A stretch of DNA of 64,000 bases, taken from positions 37,259,435-37,323,434 of the forward strand of contig AP025041.1 in assembly GCA_036186865.1 (NCBI GenBank), in the 5' to 3' direction. The notes under the pieces are model-generated. The model did no database searches. It saw only the letters and a program-made list of their open reading frames with translations, and was not told where the DNA came from. The translations under genes were made by a program, and so were the position numbers. Of this stretch, positions 1 to 10,173 are shown one piece after another (the stretch's first letter is position 1; each line of letters begins with the position of its first letter). The DNA is from Eustoma russellianum (taxonomy: Eukaryota > Streptophyta > Magnoliopsida > Gentianales > Gentianaceae).

Positions 1-237
1 GGTTGAATTGTGATCTGAAATTTTTAGGAGATACTCAGAACATCTGAGAGTAGAATCTCTCCAAATTTCAGAATTTTTGAAGATCTGTAACCTAGTTTTT
101 AAAGCGTTTCAATTCGGGATCTGAAAACAGAAACTGTTTTCAGAAGTTTGATTTTTTGGTCAAAACATTTTAAAAACCAAATTTTCCGCACCCACTATTC
201 AACTCCCCCCTTCTAGTGGTGCCTTACATGTCCTACA
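1..237 (+). repeat. Ty1/copia LTR, 3' end (5' LTR of a miniature element)
   Basis: This is the downstream end of an LTR. It ends in CA at 237 and is followed directly by a tRNA-Met primer-binding site. The first 45 bases match 12800-12844, which is the right-hand piece of the interrupted 3' LTR (both contain the AGAACATCT block). The stretch CCCCCCTTCTAGTGGTG near the end is typical of SIRE/Maximus-like copia LTR ends. The start of the LTR lies outside the window. Confidence 0.75.
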
Positions 238-253
238 GGTGGTATCAGAGCAC
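238..253 (+). promoter_or_regulatory. Primer-binding site (tRNA-iMet), copia element
   Basis: GGTGGTATCAGAGCAC directly follows the LTR end. TGGTATCAGAGC is complementary to the 3' end of plant initiator tRNA-Met, the usual primer of plant LTR elements. Confidence 0.85.
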
Positions 254-293
254 ATATACACTCACGACAAGGAGATCCAACGATCTTTGTGAG

Positions 294-1202
294 ATGGCAA
301 CCACTAGACACAAAACCGAGCAAGAAGGTATGCCAAGCCAAAGGCCTCCACTTCTTGATAGTGAGGTACATTTTGATTCCGATTTCGATTCCGATTCTGA
401 ACCATCATATCATGATTTGTATGTTCAGTAACTTGAATTGCATAAGTTTGCTAAGACTCTTGAAAAAGAAAAGAAACGCTTAATTGATGATAAGAAATTG
501 TTAGAATCTTCTAACACAAATCTTCTGTCTCAATTAAACGATTCAAAAGAAGGGACATCTTGCATGATAAATTCATTAAGGTCTGAAATTTCATCATTGA
601 CATCCGAGAACACTGAACTGAAAGCCGAGATATTAAACTTGAAATCAAGAAACGAAGATCTAGAAAAGACGATAAAACAATTCGATAAAGGAAATTGCAT
701 GTTAGATCATCTCATTTCTTCTCAAAAACATGAAACTGACAAAAGCGGATTAGGGTTTATCGAAAATAATCAGGTACAAAAAAAATCTACAAATTTTGTT
801 TTATCTTCGTCTAAGCGATAACATGTACTTAAAAAGATCATAACCCCTAAGAAGGTGACAATACAATCTAGCGAGCCTCACGTTGCATTTCATCGCACTA
901 CTTCTTTTTCATCAAGTGGAAAGTATAATTGTGTGCCATATAGATATAAAAGAAAGCCATTGATGCATATGCGATATGCATATCATACAAATGCATCTAG
1001 ATCACACTCCATGCACACCAACATAAGAACATATCAAAAGCGAAGATCATACTATGTGCATGATGGGATTCTCGGCCAAAGGCCAAATGCATTTTCCCCT
1101 AACATATATTATGTTACGTCATCATCTCCCTTCTCACCTTTTGGAAGACGTAGAAAGGTCACCCAAATCTGGGTACCAAAATGGACATTTGTAAAGGGTT
1201 GA
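294..1202 (+). pseudogene. Copia Gag remnant (C-terminal half only), two in-frame stops
   Basis: One reading frame runs from the ATG at 294 to 1202 and is broken only by in-frame stops at 429-431 (TAA) and after the SSSKR segment near 819-821; the pieces 294-431, 432-821 and 822-1202 share the frame. It has an acidic start (DSDFDSDSEPSYHDL), then a long heptad-rich coiled coil (about 438-690, rich in Leu/Glu/Lys), then a basic His/Tyr/Arg-rich tail ending in TQIWVPK. That order is the C-terminal part of SIRE/Maximus-type copia Gag, where IWVPK lies just before protease. The N-terminal Gag core, the zinc knuckle and all of pol are missing, so the element is non-autonomous. It is not a host gene. 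Confidence 0.7.
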
Positions 1203-1484
1203 ATAAATAACCCTTAAGAATGCACTTTTGATATTATTGCACAATATACTTGAAATGCATGATTTTTGTTGTTATACAAATTGCTATTTATTTCTTACAT
1301 GTACTTTTGATTTTATTTCCAAAATAAAGGGGGAGAGACGAGAGACGAGAGTGATTGATTGCACAAATCAAGGGGAGAGAATTCAATATTCAAAGTTTGA
1401 ACTATTTGTGTAAGATTGGAGGGGGAGCGATTAAATTTAAATCATGAACTAAGGTTATTTTGTAAATCATCAAAAGAGGGATAT
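1203..1484 (+). other. Copia 3' noncoding region with polypurine tracts
   Basis: Noncoding, with several purine runs (about 1327-1352, 1370-1380, 1417-1430). The last run, CAAAAGAGGGATA at 1471-1484, abuts the LTR start TGTTGAG and is the likely polypurine tract for plus-strand priming. Multiple purine runs before the 3' LTR are usual in SIRE-type elements. Confidence 0.6.
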
Positions 1485-3192
1485 TGTTGAGAAAAAGAGT
1501 TTGAGTGATTCACAAAATGCATGATTTAAATAATGCTTGTTTGAGAAATGCATGACACAAGTTATTACTTGACACATTTTTGCGACAAACTTGTCTTATA
1601 TACTTTATATATAATGTTGTCGTACTAACAAGCCATGAAGCTTTAAAGATTACATCAAATGGCAAACATTTGTTGTGTTTGAACTATTTTCAGGTGCCAT
1701 CATTAATGAACAAAACTAGTCCATTAAGTGACGTACTTGGTTAAATGAACTAAGTAGTTCATTAAATGGAGATATATTTGGAGAAGGCATGAAGGCAACA
1801 AACATGGAAATGGAAAGTCTCCTCTCATTACACACCACACGTTTTTATGTATATAAATTATATATATTCATATTTTTATAAAAAGGCACAATACACATAT
1901 ATTCCGACTACTACCGACACATTACATATATTACGAACGTACGTCAATGTCACACCACTATACTTACCTCATATTTATGAGTATATTCAAGTATTATATC
2001 ATATGATATAAGTCATGCTGATGAAAAAATTATTACGACACGTTTTAAGGTTGTAAACCAAAAATTGTCGTATCGAGTGACAACAGAAACTTCACCAACG
2101 TGTCACGTACTTGCCATATATAGATGGCCAGCCCCTACACTTCAAAAATGGCCACAAATTTCGTGGCTTAAATGGTATATTCAGCCATAAAATCATTCCA
2201 TGTTGGCACACACAAATCACCCCCAATTAATGTCAGATTGTGGAGATTCCAAATTCAAGTTTTCGTCACATGTAGGCGCCACTTTGATCAGCAATGAGAG
2301 GTGAATATTAAAGTTATTTTATGTATATTATGTGTGACATAATATATATAACATGTGCAAAAAGTTTGAATTTAATCATAGAAAAATTGCGTAATCGACA
2401 AAAGTCGAAAATTCGGTTTTCTACGAACATAACACGCGGCACTTTTTTGGCATGACATGTAGCATGTATCTAGACTCTTTTTACATATTCAATACATATT
2501 AAATTTTTCTATAATATTCAAAATATAGATGATTGGAATATACCATATATGTGTAATTATTGTGCAATATTTGACAAAGTTTACAAAAGTAAAATTCAGC
2601 ACATGCTCAAGACATATCACACGCCATTCTCAGCCATGTTGGAGCTTAGGTGGAGCTTATTTGGCACTTATTTGGCACTTTAATTTGTGGAAGATAAGCC
2701 ACACATGATTGGTGACATTGAAGAAGGCAACACACAAGGAAACAATTCAAAATACAACACATGCTGAAATTTCAGCACATGTTGCATGTTATGGCCGAAT
2801 TTTGACTCCTTTTTGTCTTCAATTTTATTCCAAAATTGAAGGGGGATTAATGTGTGATTGTATGGTAATAGTTTGACTACTTTTGACACATGTTTTATGA
2901 GTTTATTTCAGATCTTATAGCTCATTAAAATTATGACAAGTTGGACCAATCATCAAGTGACAAGTAAGCAATGTCAAGTCATACTTCCAATCAAGTTATA
3001 CCAAGTAAGCAAGATGGTGTCACATCTATACAAGACATTCTTCCAAGGACTTAAAAGAGAATTCTCAAGATGGAGGAGAAGCCCTAGGGGGCGGCCAACT
3101 TATGCTTAAAAAGAAGAGAAGAAAGCCAAACAAAAGCAAGACAATTCTCATAATATCACAAGTGCAAAAAGTGTCTTCTATTCTCCTCTTCT
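1485..3192 (+). repeat. Copia 3' LTR, left part (interrupted by element A)
   Basis: The LTR starts with TGTTGAG after the polypurine tract. It is AT-rich with no coding potential, has TATATATA-like stretches (about 1855-1895, 2110-2120), and continues across element A: the text before 3193 and after 12051 joins smoothly once one CTTCT copy is removed. About 2.5 kb of LTR is visible in two pieces, which is long for copia; an unrecognised older insertion between 1500 and 3190 cannot be excluded. Confidence 0.6.
3188..3192. repeat. Target-site duplication of element A, left copy (CTTCT)
   Basis: The five bases CTTCT before the LTR start TGTAGCG recur exactly at 12047-12051 after the right LTR end. 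Confidence 0.9.
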
Positions 3193-3963
3193 TGTAGCGC
3201 CCCGCTCCCGAGCTCCATCCTCGGTAACGGTGCACCCGCCGTATCTCACTCAGGAGAATACAAGGCGTCACATCAACCTGCTACACGTCAGTGCTGACAT
3301 AGAAAAGTTTTCCTTTTCTTTCTGCGGAAACGATAAGTCACAACACTAATTTGAGATTAATGAACTTTAAGGAAGTAACGACAATAATTCTAGGTTGACC
3401 GGGCCTTACAAGTCAAGGTCAAATGTCTAAATTTAAAAGCATGAAAGTGTTTTCCAAAAGTAATACTGAATATTAAAATGTCTGTGTCATCCCAATAACA
3501 TCATAAGAATCCCGTCTCCATCCTCGCTGCACGCACTCCTCCGGGTCACTCAGCCCATTCCACGGTGTCGGACCCATCCTCAACGTAGATATAATCATAC
3601 TCCGTCTCGCCTACATATGGAATAGTTGGGGTGAGTGATGGTAATCACCCAGTAGGTGCCTCTCAAAACAATACAAAACTTACATACCCAAAAAGATATC
3701 ACCACGTAGCCACATAAGACAGATAGCATGCCACCGGAAAGTAAGACACACCATGTAACCGACATAAAACAACACCACATAACTTATACGGAAAGTAAAC
3801 AATCCACACAAGATGTATGCGCAAGTACGTGATGCATGCTCACAAAACGTGTCATACACAACTAGAAACATGTCAGGCAGTATGTTCCTAGACCTATATG
3901 CAATGCATGCTCCCGGGACCTAACTCCAGCGTCATGGTCTCTAACCACCACTTGCTGTTCTGG

Positions 3964-4185
3964 ACACCCACGCCCTATAGACGCTGCGTATCGTACGACA
4001 CCCACGCCCTATAGACGCTGCGTATCTTCAGACACCCACGCCCTATAGACGCTGCGTATTCGCACGGCACCCACGCCCTATAGACGCTGCGTATCACATG
4101 ACACCCACGCCCGACCGACGCTACGTATCATCACGGCCCCCACGCCCTATAGACACTACGTATCCTCCGAACACGCACGCCCTCA
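3964..4185. repeat. 34-35 bp tandem repeat in element A LTR, 7 copies
   Basis: The core CACGCCCTATAGACGCTGCG recurs with starts spaced 34, 34, 35, 34, 35 and 35 bp. The last three copies are degenerate. The same block lies in the other LTR at about 10945-11167. Its function is unknown. Confidence 0.85.
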
Positions 4186-4262
4186 GAAAATGGTTACCTC
4201 ATGCAATGCACGTGCCATGAATGCAAGGGAAAGGGGAAAAAAACAGTTGGACGTCATCCTCT

Positions 4263-4432
4263 GACGTCGATCGATCGACGTCCAACTGAGACACGTCGAA
4301 CCCTCACTCAGTTGACGTCGATCGATCGATGTACTTCTGAGGTACATCGATCTCTCGCCCTCTAAACGTCGATCGATCGATGTCCATCTGAGGCACGTCG
4401 AACCCTCAGCCTCTGGACGTCGATCGATCGAT
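4263..4432. repeat. 51-bp tandem repeat with palindromic ATCGATCGAT core, 4 copies
   Basis: The core CGTCGATCGATCGA starts at 4265, 4316, 4367 and 4418, exactly 51 bp apart. The first copy (4263-4282) is a perfect 20-bp palindrome. TGACGTC and ACGT cores resemble bZIP (TGA/ABRE-type) binding sites. The array is kept in the second LTR (cores at 11245, 11296, 11347, 11398). Confidence 0.85.
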
Positions 4433-5067
4433 GTCCCCGAATTCTAGAATTCTCATTCTGAAATTTCTGCAGTCCATTCATTCAATCTCATTCAACCTTT
4501 CACCCATCCCACATATCCATACACGCATCAAGACCTTACAACCCCACAAGGAAACGTACAACAACGAGATCACAATGAAGTCAATGTATAACGGAAAATA
4601 AACACCTTGGGGCATATAATCAAGATCCAATCAACAATTAACGACAACAACAACGCCTAAAAATACCCTTTTTGCCTATGCAAACTTCGTACCGTTTTGA
4701 GTGAGTAGTTAGGATGCACCTACCTCGATTCCTTGCAAGAGTTGATAGCTATGCGAGAGTGATGAAGATCTGATTGGAGTTGTGATCTCCTCCTCTTGAA
4801 TCTTGGATCGAAGATCCTTCTTTTCTCTTCCTCTTGTGGCCGAAAGTTTGATGGGAAGAAGGGGAGAGGGAGGCTGTCGAATGGAGAGAGGAAAGGGGAG
4901 AGATTAGGGTTAGTGAGGGGTGATAATGAGAGGGAGAGATTTAAGGGATGATAAGGGGAATAAGTGAGAAAATTTAGGGGAGGGGTTTGAATTGATTAGG
5001 ATAGTATATTTAATTATTTTTAATATCTTATCTATTCACATTTTTTTTTAAATACACGGTTATAACA

Positions 5068-5083
5068 TCCTACCCCCCTTACA
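5068..5083 (-). promoter_or_regulatory. Polypurine tract of element A
   Basis: In element orientation AAGGGGGGTAGGA directly precedes the 3' LTR, as expected for the plus-strand primer. The Pol stop codon (5116-5114) lies about 30 bases upstream. Confidence 0.85.
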
Positions 5084-5113
5084 AAAAGTTTCGTCCCCGA
5101 AACTTGCCGTACC

Positions 5114-6960
5114 TTAATCAAAGAGATGGGGGTAACGGTCACGTATTTGTTCTTCCAGCTCCCATGTCGCTTCGTTCTCCCGGTGATTGCTCCATTGAAC
5201 CTTGACATAGGGAATAATCCTTCTTCTGAGTTCTTGGTCCTTGCGATCCAGAATTCGTATCGGTACCTCTTCATATGACGCATCGGGTCTAATCTTATGG
5301 GGTTGTGCATCCAACACATGACTCGGGTCGGAGACATACTTCCTTAACTGCGAGACGTGAAACACGTTGTGCACCTGAGCCAACATCGCAGGTAATGCCA
5401 GTTTGTAAGCTAGGTCTCCAACCTTTTCGAGTATCTCATAAGGTCCAATATAACGCGGTTTCAACTTCCCTTTAACTCCAAACCGTGTCACACCCTTTAT
5501 GGGTGACACTTTAAGATAGACTTTTTCTCCCTCCTTGAACTCTAAAGGCCGTCTCTTCGTGTCGGCCCAACTATTGCTTCTATCTTGAACCGTCTTAAGA
5601 TGTTCACGAATTAGTTTCACCTGTTCTTTAGTTTGCTCGATTATTTCTGGAGCCGTCAACCTACGTTCACCAATTTCGTCCCAATGCACAGGTGACCTAC
5701 ACTTTCGTCCATATAAGGCCTCAAATGGTGCCATACCTATGGTACTGTGATGGCTGTTGTTGCAGGAGAACTCTATTAACTTAAGCATGCTGTCCCAGTT
5801 CCCTTTGAAATCCAATGCGCATGCCCTCAACATGTCCTCCAAGGTTTGAATGGTCCTCTCAGATTGACCGTCCGTCTGGGGGTGAAAAGCGGTGCTCAGT
5901 CGCAACTCAGTCCCCATCTTTTTTTGACACGCCGCCCAGAATTGGGATGTAAACTTCGGATCACGATCGGATACTATGCTGACTGGCACTCCATGGAGGC
6001 AAATAATGTTATCAATGTATATAGTTACCAACCTCTCCATTGTAAGCCCGGTGGGAATAGGCAAGAAATGAGCGGACTTAGTCAGTCGATCCACAATTAC
6101 CCATATCACATCATTCCCATTTCTAGTCTTCGGGAGTCCAACCACAAAGTCCATTGTTACATGCTCCCACTTCCATTCGGGTATCTCTAGAGGTCGCATC
6201 AGTCCACCCGGTCTTTGATGTTCTGCCTTAACTTGCTGGCAAACAAGGCACCTTTCCACAAACTCGGCAATGTGCCTCTTCATGCCATTCCACCAATAGT
6301 GTCTCTTTAGATCATTGTACATTTTCGTAGCACCAGGATGAATGGACAGTCTCGAATTATGTGCCTCCTTCAACAACTCCCTCCTAAGATCCTCAACATC
6401 AGGTACGCACAATCTTCCTTGGTACCACATACTGCCGTCATCATGAACCTGAAATCCATCCACTTGGCTGGTTAACATTCTTTCTCGTATTTCTCTAATT
6501 ATTGCATCGTTCTTCTGTGCTTCCTTAATCTGGTCTACCAAGGTTGGAGTGATGATTAGCGTGGCCAGAATATCTGCAGTAGAATCTACAAGGTCCAAAT
6601 CAAATTCCGCCATCTCTTTTTCTAGAGTAGCCTGCCGTGCATGGCTCGACTTCCTACTTAAGGCATCAGCAACTCGATTGGCCTTCCCTGGATGATAGCT
6701 GATGGTTAAATCATAATCTTTCAATAATTCCAACCATCTCCTTTGGCGCATGTTCAGCTCCTTTTGCGTGAACAGATACTTAAGGCTTTTGTGATCAGTG
6801 AACACCTCGCACTTCACTCCATATAGATAGTGGCGCCATATTTTCAGTGCGAACACCACCGCTGCAAGTTCCAAATCATGCGTCGGATAATTCAGCTCAT
6901 AGGGCTTTAGTTGTCTTGAAGCATACGCAATGACCTTGCCGTTTTGCATTAGTACGCATC
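5114..6960 (-). CDS. Element A Pol exon 4: RNase H C-terminal part, integrase, chromodomain
   Basis: Last exon, residues about 905-1519 of the spliced polyprotein. RNase H continues (TDHKSLKYLF, then ADALSR). The integrase zinc finger has H1105, H1112, C1142 and C1145 (CLVC). The DDE triad is D1175 (MDFVVGLP), D1236 (VSDRD) and E1272, the last two 35 residues apart as in the family. A GPY/F-like module follows (YIGPYEIL), and the last 50 residues form a chromodomain (VKVQWSNH..EATWELEEQ..RYPHLF) that may guide insertion into heterochromatin. The frame is open to the TAA at 5116-5114. Intron 3 precedes it. All catalytic residues I can check are intact. Confidence 0.92.
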
Positions 6961-7029
6961 CTGAAATAAAAAAAGTTAGACCACATCTCTAGTTGTATAC
7001 AAAATCAACTTGAAATCATATACATCTAC
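6961..7029 (-). other. Putative intron 3 of element A (69 bp, in RNase H)
   Basis: GT at 7029-7028 and AG at 6962-6961. Removing it joins SDASKNGLG to CVLMQNG, the uninterrupted RNase H order that element B has in its DNA at 19738-19780. It ends CTAACTTTTTTTATTTCAG, a branch-point-like CTAAC followed by a pyrimidine tract. Phase 1; contains in-frame stops. Element B lacks it. Confidence 0.85.
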
Positions 7030-7708
7030 CTAGCCCGTTCTTCGATGCGTCACTATAAATGACAAATTCCTCTGACGCGGAGGGCTGAGCAAGAACAGGG
7101 GCTGTGGTCAATCTCCCTTTTAGCTCGGCGAAGCTCTGCTCACACTCGGTGGTCCATTCGAACTTTGACTTCTTCTGTGTCAACCGGATCAGAGGCACTG
7201 CAATAGATGAGAAGCCTTCTACAAACTTCCTGTAGTATCCAGCCAGACCGAGAAAGCTTCTTACTTCAGTCACATTAGTGGGTCTAGGCCACTCAGTGAT
7301 CGCCTCTACCTTCTTTGGATCCACGGAAATTCCTTCTTCAGAGACCACATGACCCAAAAAGGTTACGCTCTACAACCAGAACTCACATTTACTGAACTTG
7401 GCGTACAATTTGCTTCTCCGAAGGGTCTCCAAAATTTCCCTCAGATGTTCAGCGTGAGTCTCTTCGTCAGGGGAGTATATCAGGATATCATCAATGAACA
7501 CCACAACATACTTATCCAGCTGTTTCCGGAATACCGTGTTCATTAAATCCATAAAGGCGGCTGGGGCGTTGGTTAATCCAAAAGGCATAACCAGGAATTC
7601 ATAGTGGCTGTAGCGTGTTCGGAAAGCGGTCTTGGCTGTATCCCCAGATTTGATCCTCAACTGGTGATAACCAGATCGGAAATCAATTTTGGAAAACACT
7701 CTAGCTCC
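7030..7708 (-). pseudogene. Element A Pol exon 3: RT core and start of RNase H, one in-frame TAG
   Basis: Residues about 679-905. RT palm: SKIDFRSGY with the first catalytic Asp, MPFGLTNAP, and the active-site box VFIDDILIYS (FIDD, residues 749-752). RT thumb: FLGHVVSEEGI, then SFLGLAGYYRKFVEGF. RNase H begins with VIYSDAS (catalytic Asp near 898). A TAG at 7372-7370 (residue 791) interrupts CEFWL-SVTFLGH; B has an arginine codon at this place. This is the only stop in 1519 codons. It makes this copy defective unless it is read through. Confidence 0.88.
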
Positions 7709-7783
7709 CTGGAAGAAATTTCGTTAGTGGTGTAAATTAACGAATAACTGAGAGCTCAAATTAAAGCTCTAACTTGTCATTAC
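7709..7783 (-). other. Putative intron 2 of element A (75 bp, in RT)
   Basis: GT at 7783-7782 and AG at 7710-7709. Removing it joins FDQLR to GARVFSKIDF, exactly the continuous order in element B (FDQLRGAKIFSKID, near 19066-19110). It is AT-rich, with CTAAC about 20 bases before the acceptor and a TTTCTTCCAG end. Phase 0; contains stops. It is absent from element B. Confidence 0.87.
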
Positions 7784-8625
7784 CCGTAGCTGATCAAAGA
7801 GATCCTCAATTCGAGGTAGTGGATACTTTTTTTTGATAGTGATCTTATTGAGCTCCCGGTAATCTATACACAATCTCATGCTCCCATCCTTCTTATTCAC
7901 GAACAGGACTGGAGCACCCCAGGGTGATACACTGGGTCGAATAAACTTACGATCCAACAGTTCTTGCAACTGCTCCTTCAACTCCTTGAGCTCTGCTGGA
8001 GCCATGCGGTAGGGTGTCCTGGATATGGGTTCAGCACCAGGTATGAGATTGATCTCGAACTCTACTTCTCTTTCTGGTGGTAGTCCTGGTAACTCCTCGG
8101 GGAAGACGTCTGTAAATTCCTTTACTACGGGGATTTGGTCGATCTGCGGAACCTCTTGTTCCGCACCCATTGAGTAAATCAAGAATCCTTCTCCTCCTTT
8201 CTTTAGCGCTCTAAATGCCTGAGCTGCAGTTAAATAAAACTTCTGGGATACCTTCTTTAATTTAGGGTTCCCTTGAAAGATAGTTTCCCCCAATTTTGGT
8301 GTCTTCATGCTGACTTGGAGTTGCCGGCAATCAATGTTTGCATGATACCTTGCTAAGAAGTCCATGCCTAAAATAACGTCGAAATCGTACATTTGAATCG
8401 GTATCAAAGTCGCAGAGAACTGCATATCGTTAATCTCCAATCCACATTCCTTGTAACGGTGATGAGACACGAGTACTTGGCCGCCCGCAGCTTGTATACG
8501 GTATGGAGTCTCAATCCATTCGGGAAGAATATCCAGATTCTTGGCAAATCTCTTTGCCATGAACGAGTGACTCGCTCCACTATCAAATAGAGCATTTGCT
8601 GGCACTTTATTAATTAAAATCACAC
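7784..8625 (-). CDS. Element A Pol exon 2: aspartic protease and RT N-terminus
   Basis: Residues about 398-678. The protease active site is ALFDSGASHSF (Asp 412), followed by the ILGMDFLARY segment typical of gypsy proteases. The RT N-terminus has RTPYRMAPAELKELKEQL, SPWGAPVLFVNKKDGSMR and CIDYRELNK. The frame is open from intron 1 to intron 2. The protein would be made as part of Gag-Pol from spliced RNA, then cut by this protease. Confidence 0.92.
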
Positions 8626-8714
8626 CTACCATATTCAAGGTTTAGCACACAACATGCACCAATAGCAACTAGAATTTAATCCAACTTCAAATTTAAGTAC
8701 TTAAATAAATGTAC
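8626..8714 (-). other. Putative intron 1 of element A (89 bp, between Gag and protease)
   Basis: GT at 8714-8713 and AG at 8627-8626. Splicing joins DVVTG to VILINKVPANALFDSG. Unspliced RNA stops at a TAA three codons inside the intron, giving Gag alone. Phase 1. Element B has an intron at the same place and phase (18160-18237). Confidence 0.85.
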
Positions 8715-9906
8715 CCGTCACCACGTCGCCCGACTCCTCGACTTCGGCATCCGTCATCGCGTGTACCCGGGCATTCCGGCCTCGTCCTCCCTGCTGAGCC
8801 TGTGTCTGCGAGTTCACCTGAGCCGGTGCTGAGCATTCCTTAGCAATATGTCCTTGCTTCCCGCAGTTATAGCACACTCTCTGATCTTTCCGACATGGTC
8901 CCGGATGAAATCGTCCGCACAGTGTACACCGTGGGATAGGTGCCGCGGCCCTTACTGGTTGTGCATCAGTCGGTGCCGGACCCTCAATCATCGGGGTTTG
9001 AATCGCTGCCCTCTGCTGTCGTTCTGGCCGGAATGGTTGCCCGGACTGAGGGCGCCGAGGTACTTTCAGCCATCTCCCTGGCCTGTCCGTCTGCAGCTCC
9101 TCACGGGGCCTCTTCAGTCTTTCTAGTGCAGCTGCCCTTTCCAAATTTCTCTCGACCCGTCGACATACCTCCAGCAATCCTTCAAATGTGGTGGTCTCTG
9201 CACAAACAATCGCCTGCTGGATGCGAAAACTCAACCCTGTATGGAACTTTAGCATCTTGGCCTCCTCGTTGTCCATGATGCATGACATATATTGGCCCAG
9301 CTCATGAAATTTCTCAGAGTATTGATCAACCGTCATTGACCCTTGTGTCAGCAGCTGGAATTCTACCATCCTTCTCTGTATCGCACTACCCGGAACATAG
9401 TGCTTCTTATATTCCTCAACAAATTGCTCCCAAGTCACTAGTGGAGTCAATTTGCGTTTCACCCCGTTCCACCACCTCTCAGCTTCCCCTTCCAAGAACG
9501 GGGTAGTCACCTCCACTTTCAGGTCCACGGGTACTTGTATCAGTCTTATCTGTTCAGTTATGTTTTTGAGCCAAATCTCGGCTTCCTCAGGCCGAGTGGT
9601 ACCCCGGAACATCGGTATTCGGGAGTTCTGCATCTCCCTGTAATAGAACATCAAACCCTGCTGCGGTGGAGGTGGTGGTGGTGGTTGTTGTTGCTGTTGC
9701 TGCTGAGTGTGCTGAAGTATTTGGGCAATTTGTGCCTGTTGCTGTGTCATCTGAGTATATTGTTGTGCCATCTGCGTCTGTTGATGGGCTATTAAGGCCG
9801 TCAGATTGGCCAGTGTATCCGCCAGGTTTTGGGGAATCGCCCCTTGCCCTTGACGTTCGTCTCTGTCCTGTCCACCATTTCCTGATGGTTCACGTCGCGG
9901 AGGCAT
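8701..9906 (-). CDS. Element A Gag (unspliced form, 401 aa)
   Basis: The structural protein of the virus-like particle. The ATG at 9906 opens a frame to the TAA inside intron 1; the spliced exon ends at 8715. Order: a short charged start, a Gln/Pro-rich stretch (QQQQQQPPPPPPP, residues about 67-80), the Ty3/gypsy Gag core (MFRGTTRPEEAEIWLKNI, EGEAERWWNGVKRK, then SMTVDQYSEKFHELGQY), a basic linker, one incomplete knuckle-like CTLCGRFHPGPC, and a canonical CX2CX4HX4C knuckle CYNCGKQGHIAKEC (residues about 345-358). It looks intact. Confidence 0.9.
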   Translation of the reverse strand: MPPRREPSGNGGQDRDERQGQGAIPQNLADTLANLTALIAHQQTQMAQQYTQMTQQQAQIAQILQHTQQQQQQQPPPPPPPQQGLMFYYREMQNSRIPMFRGTTRPEEAEIWLKNITEQIRLIQVPVDLKVEVTTPFLEGEAERWWNGVKRKLTPLVTWEQFVEEYKKHYVPGSAIQRRMVEFQLLTQGSMTVDQYSEKFHELGQYMSCIMDNEEAKMLKFHTGLSFRIQQAIVCAETTTFEGLLEVCRRVERNLERAAALERLKRPREELQTDRPGRWLKVPRRPQSGQPFRPERQQRAAIQTPMIEGPAPTDAQPVRAAAPIPRCTLCGRFHPGPCRKDQRVCYNCGKQGHIAKECSAPAQVNSQTQAQQGGRGRNARVHAMTDAEVEESGDVVTGTFI

Positions 9907-10157
9907 TGTCTGTATTTGATTTAAAGCACGTTAGAAAAAATTGACTTAAGAGTATTGAAAAGAGGTACATGAATGGAGGTCAAAGGAAAAGATAACCTAT
10001 CCCATCTACTTACTAACGGCACTCACCAACCAAAACCCCAGTCACAGCTTATGTCTACTTCGTTTTATTCAAATTTGAAAATCATTTGAAAACGGATCGT
10101 CACTTATCCTAGGGTAATTAGCTAATCTATCGCGTTCCCGAGGCGTATCTGAAGCTT
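9907..10157 (-). other. Element A leader between PBS and Gag
   Basis: About 250 bp of noncoding 5' leader. I see no further feature. Confidence 0.7.
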
Positions 10158-10173
10158 GGGCTCTGATACCACC
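10158..10173 (-). promoter_or_regulatory. Primer-binding site of element A (tRNA-iMet)
   Basis: The plus strand reads GGGCTCTGATACCACC; in element orientation GGTGGTATCAGAGCCC directly follows the 5' LTR. Confidence 0.9.

Larger units (their letters stand above)
3193..5067 (-). repeat. Element A 3' LTR
   Basis: On the plus strand it begins TGTAGCGCCCC and ends TTATAACA; in element orientation TGTTATAA...GCTACA, with TG/CA ends. It is 1875 bp and matches 10174-12046 nearly base for base. It contains two tandem-repeat blocks (3964-4185 and 4263-4432) and a purine-rich segment (about 4850-4990). Confidence 0.93.

Noticed and set aside
2680..2889. ORFs inside the copia LTR (also 12310-12797)
   Set aside because: Short, no motifs, AT-rich LTR sequence; no support for a gene.
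3964..4185. Regular 34-bp repeats that look CRISPR-like
   Set aside because: The repeats are contiguous with no unique spacers, occur in both LTRs of a retrotransposon, and lie in a plant genome.
8848..9944. Plus-strand ORFs over element A Gag
   Set aside because: Shadows of the Gag reading frame on the other strand, with composition driven by the Gln/Pro codon repeats.
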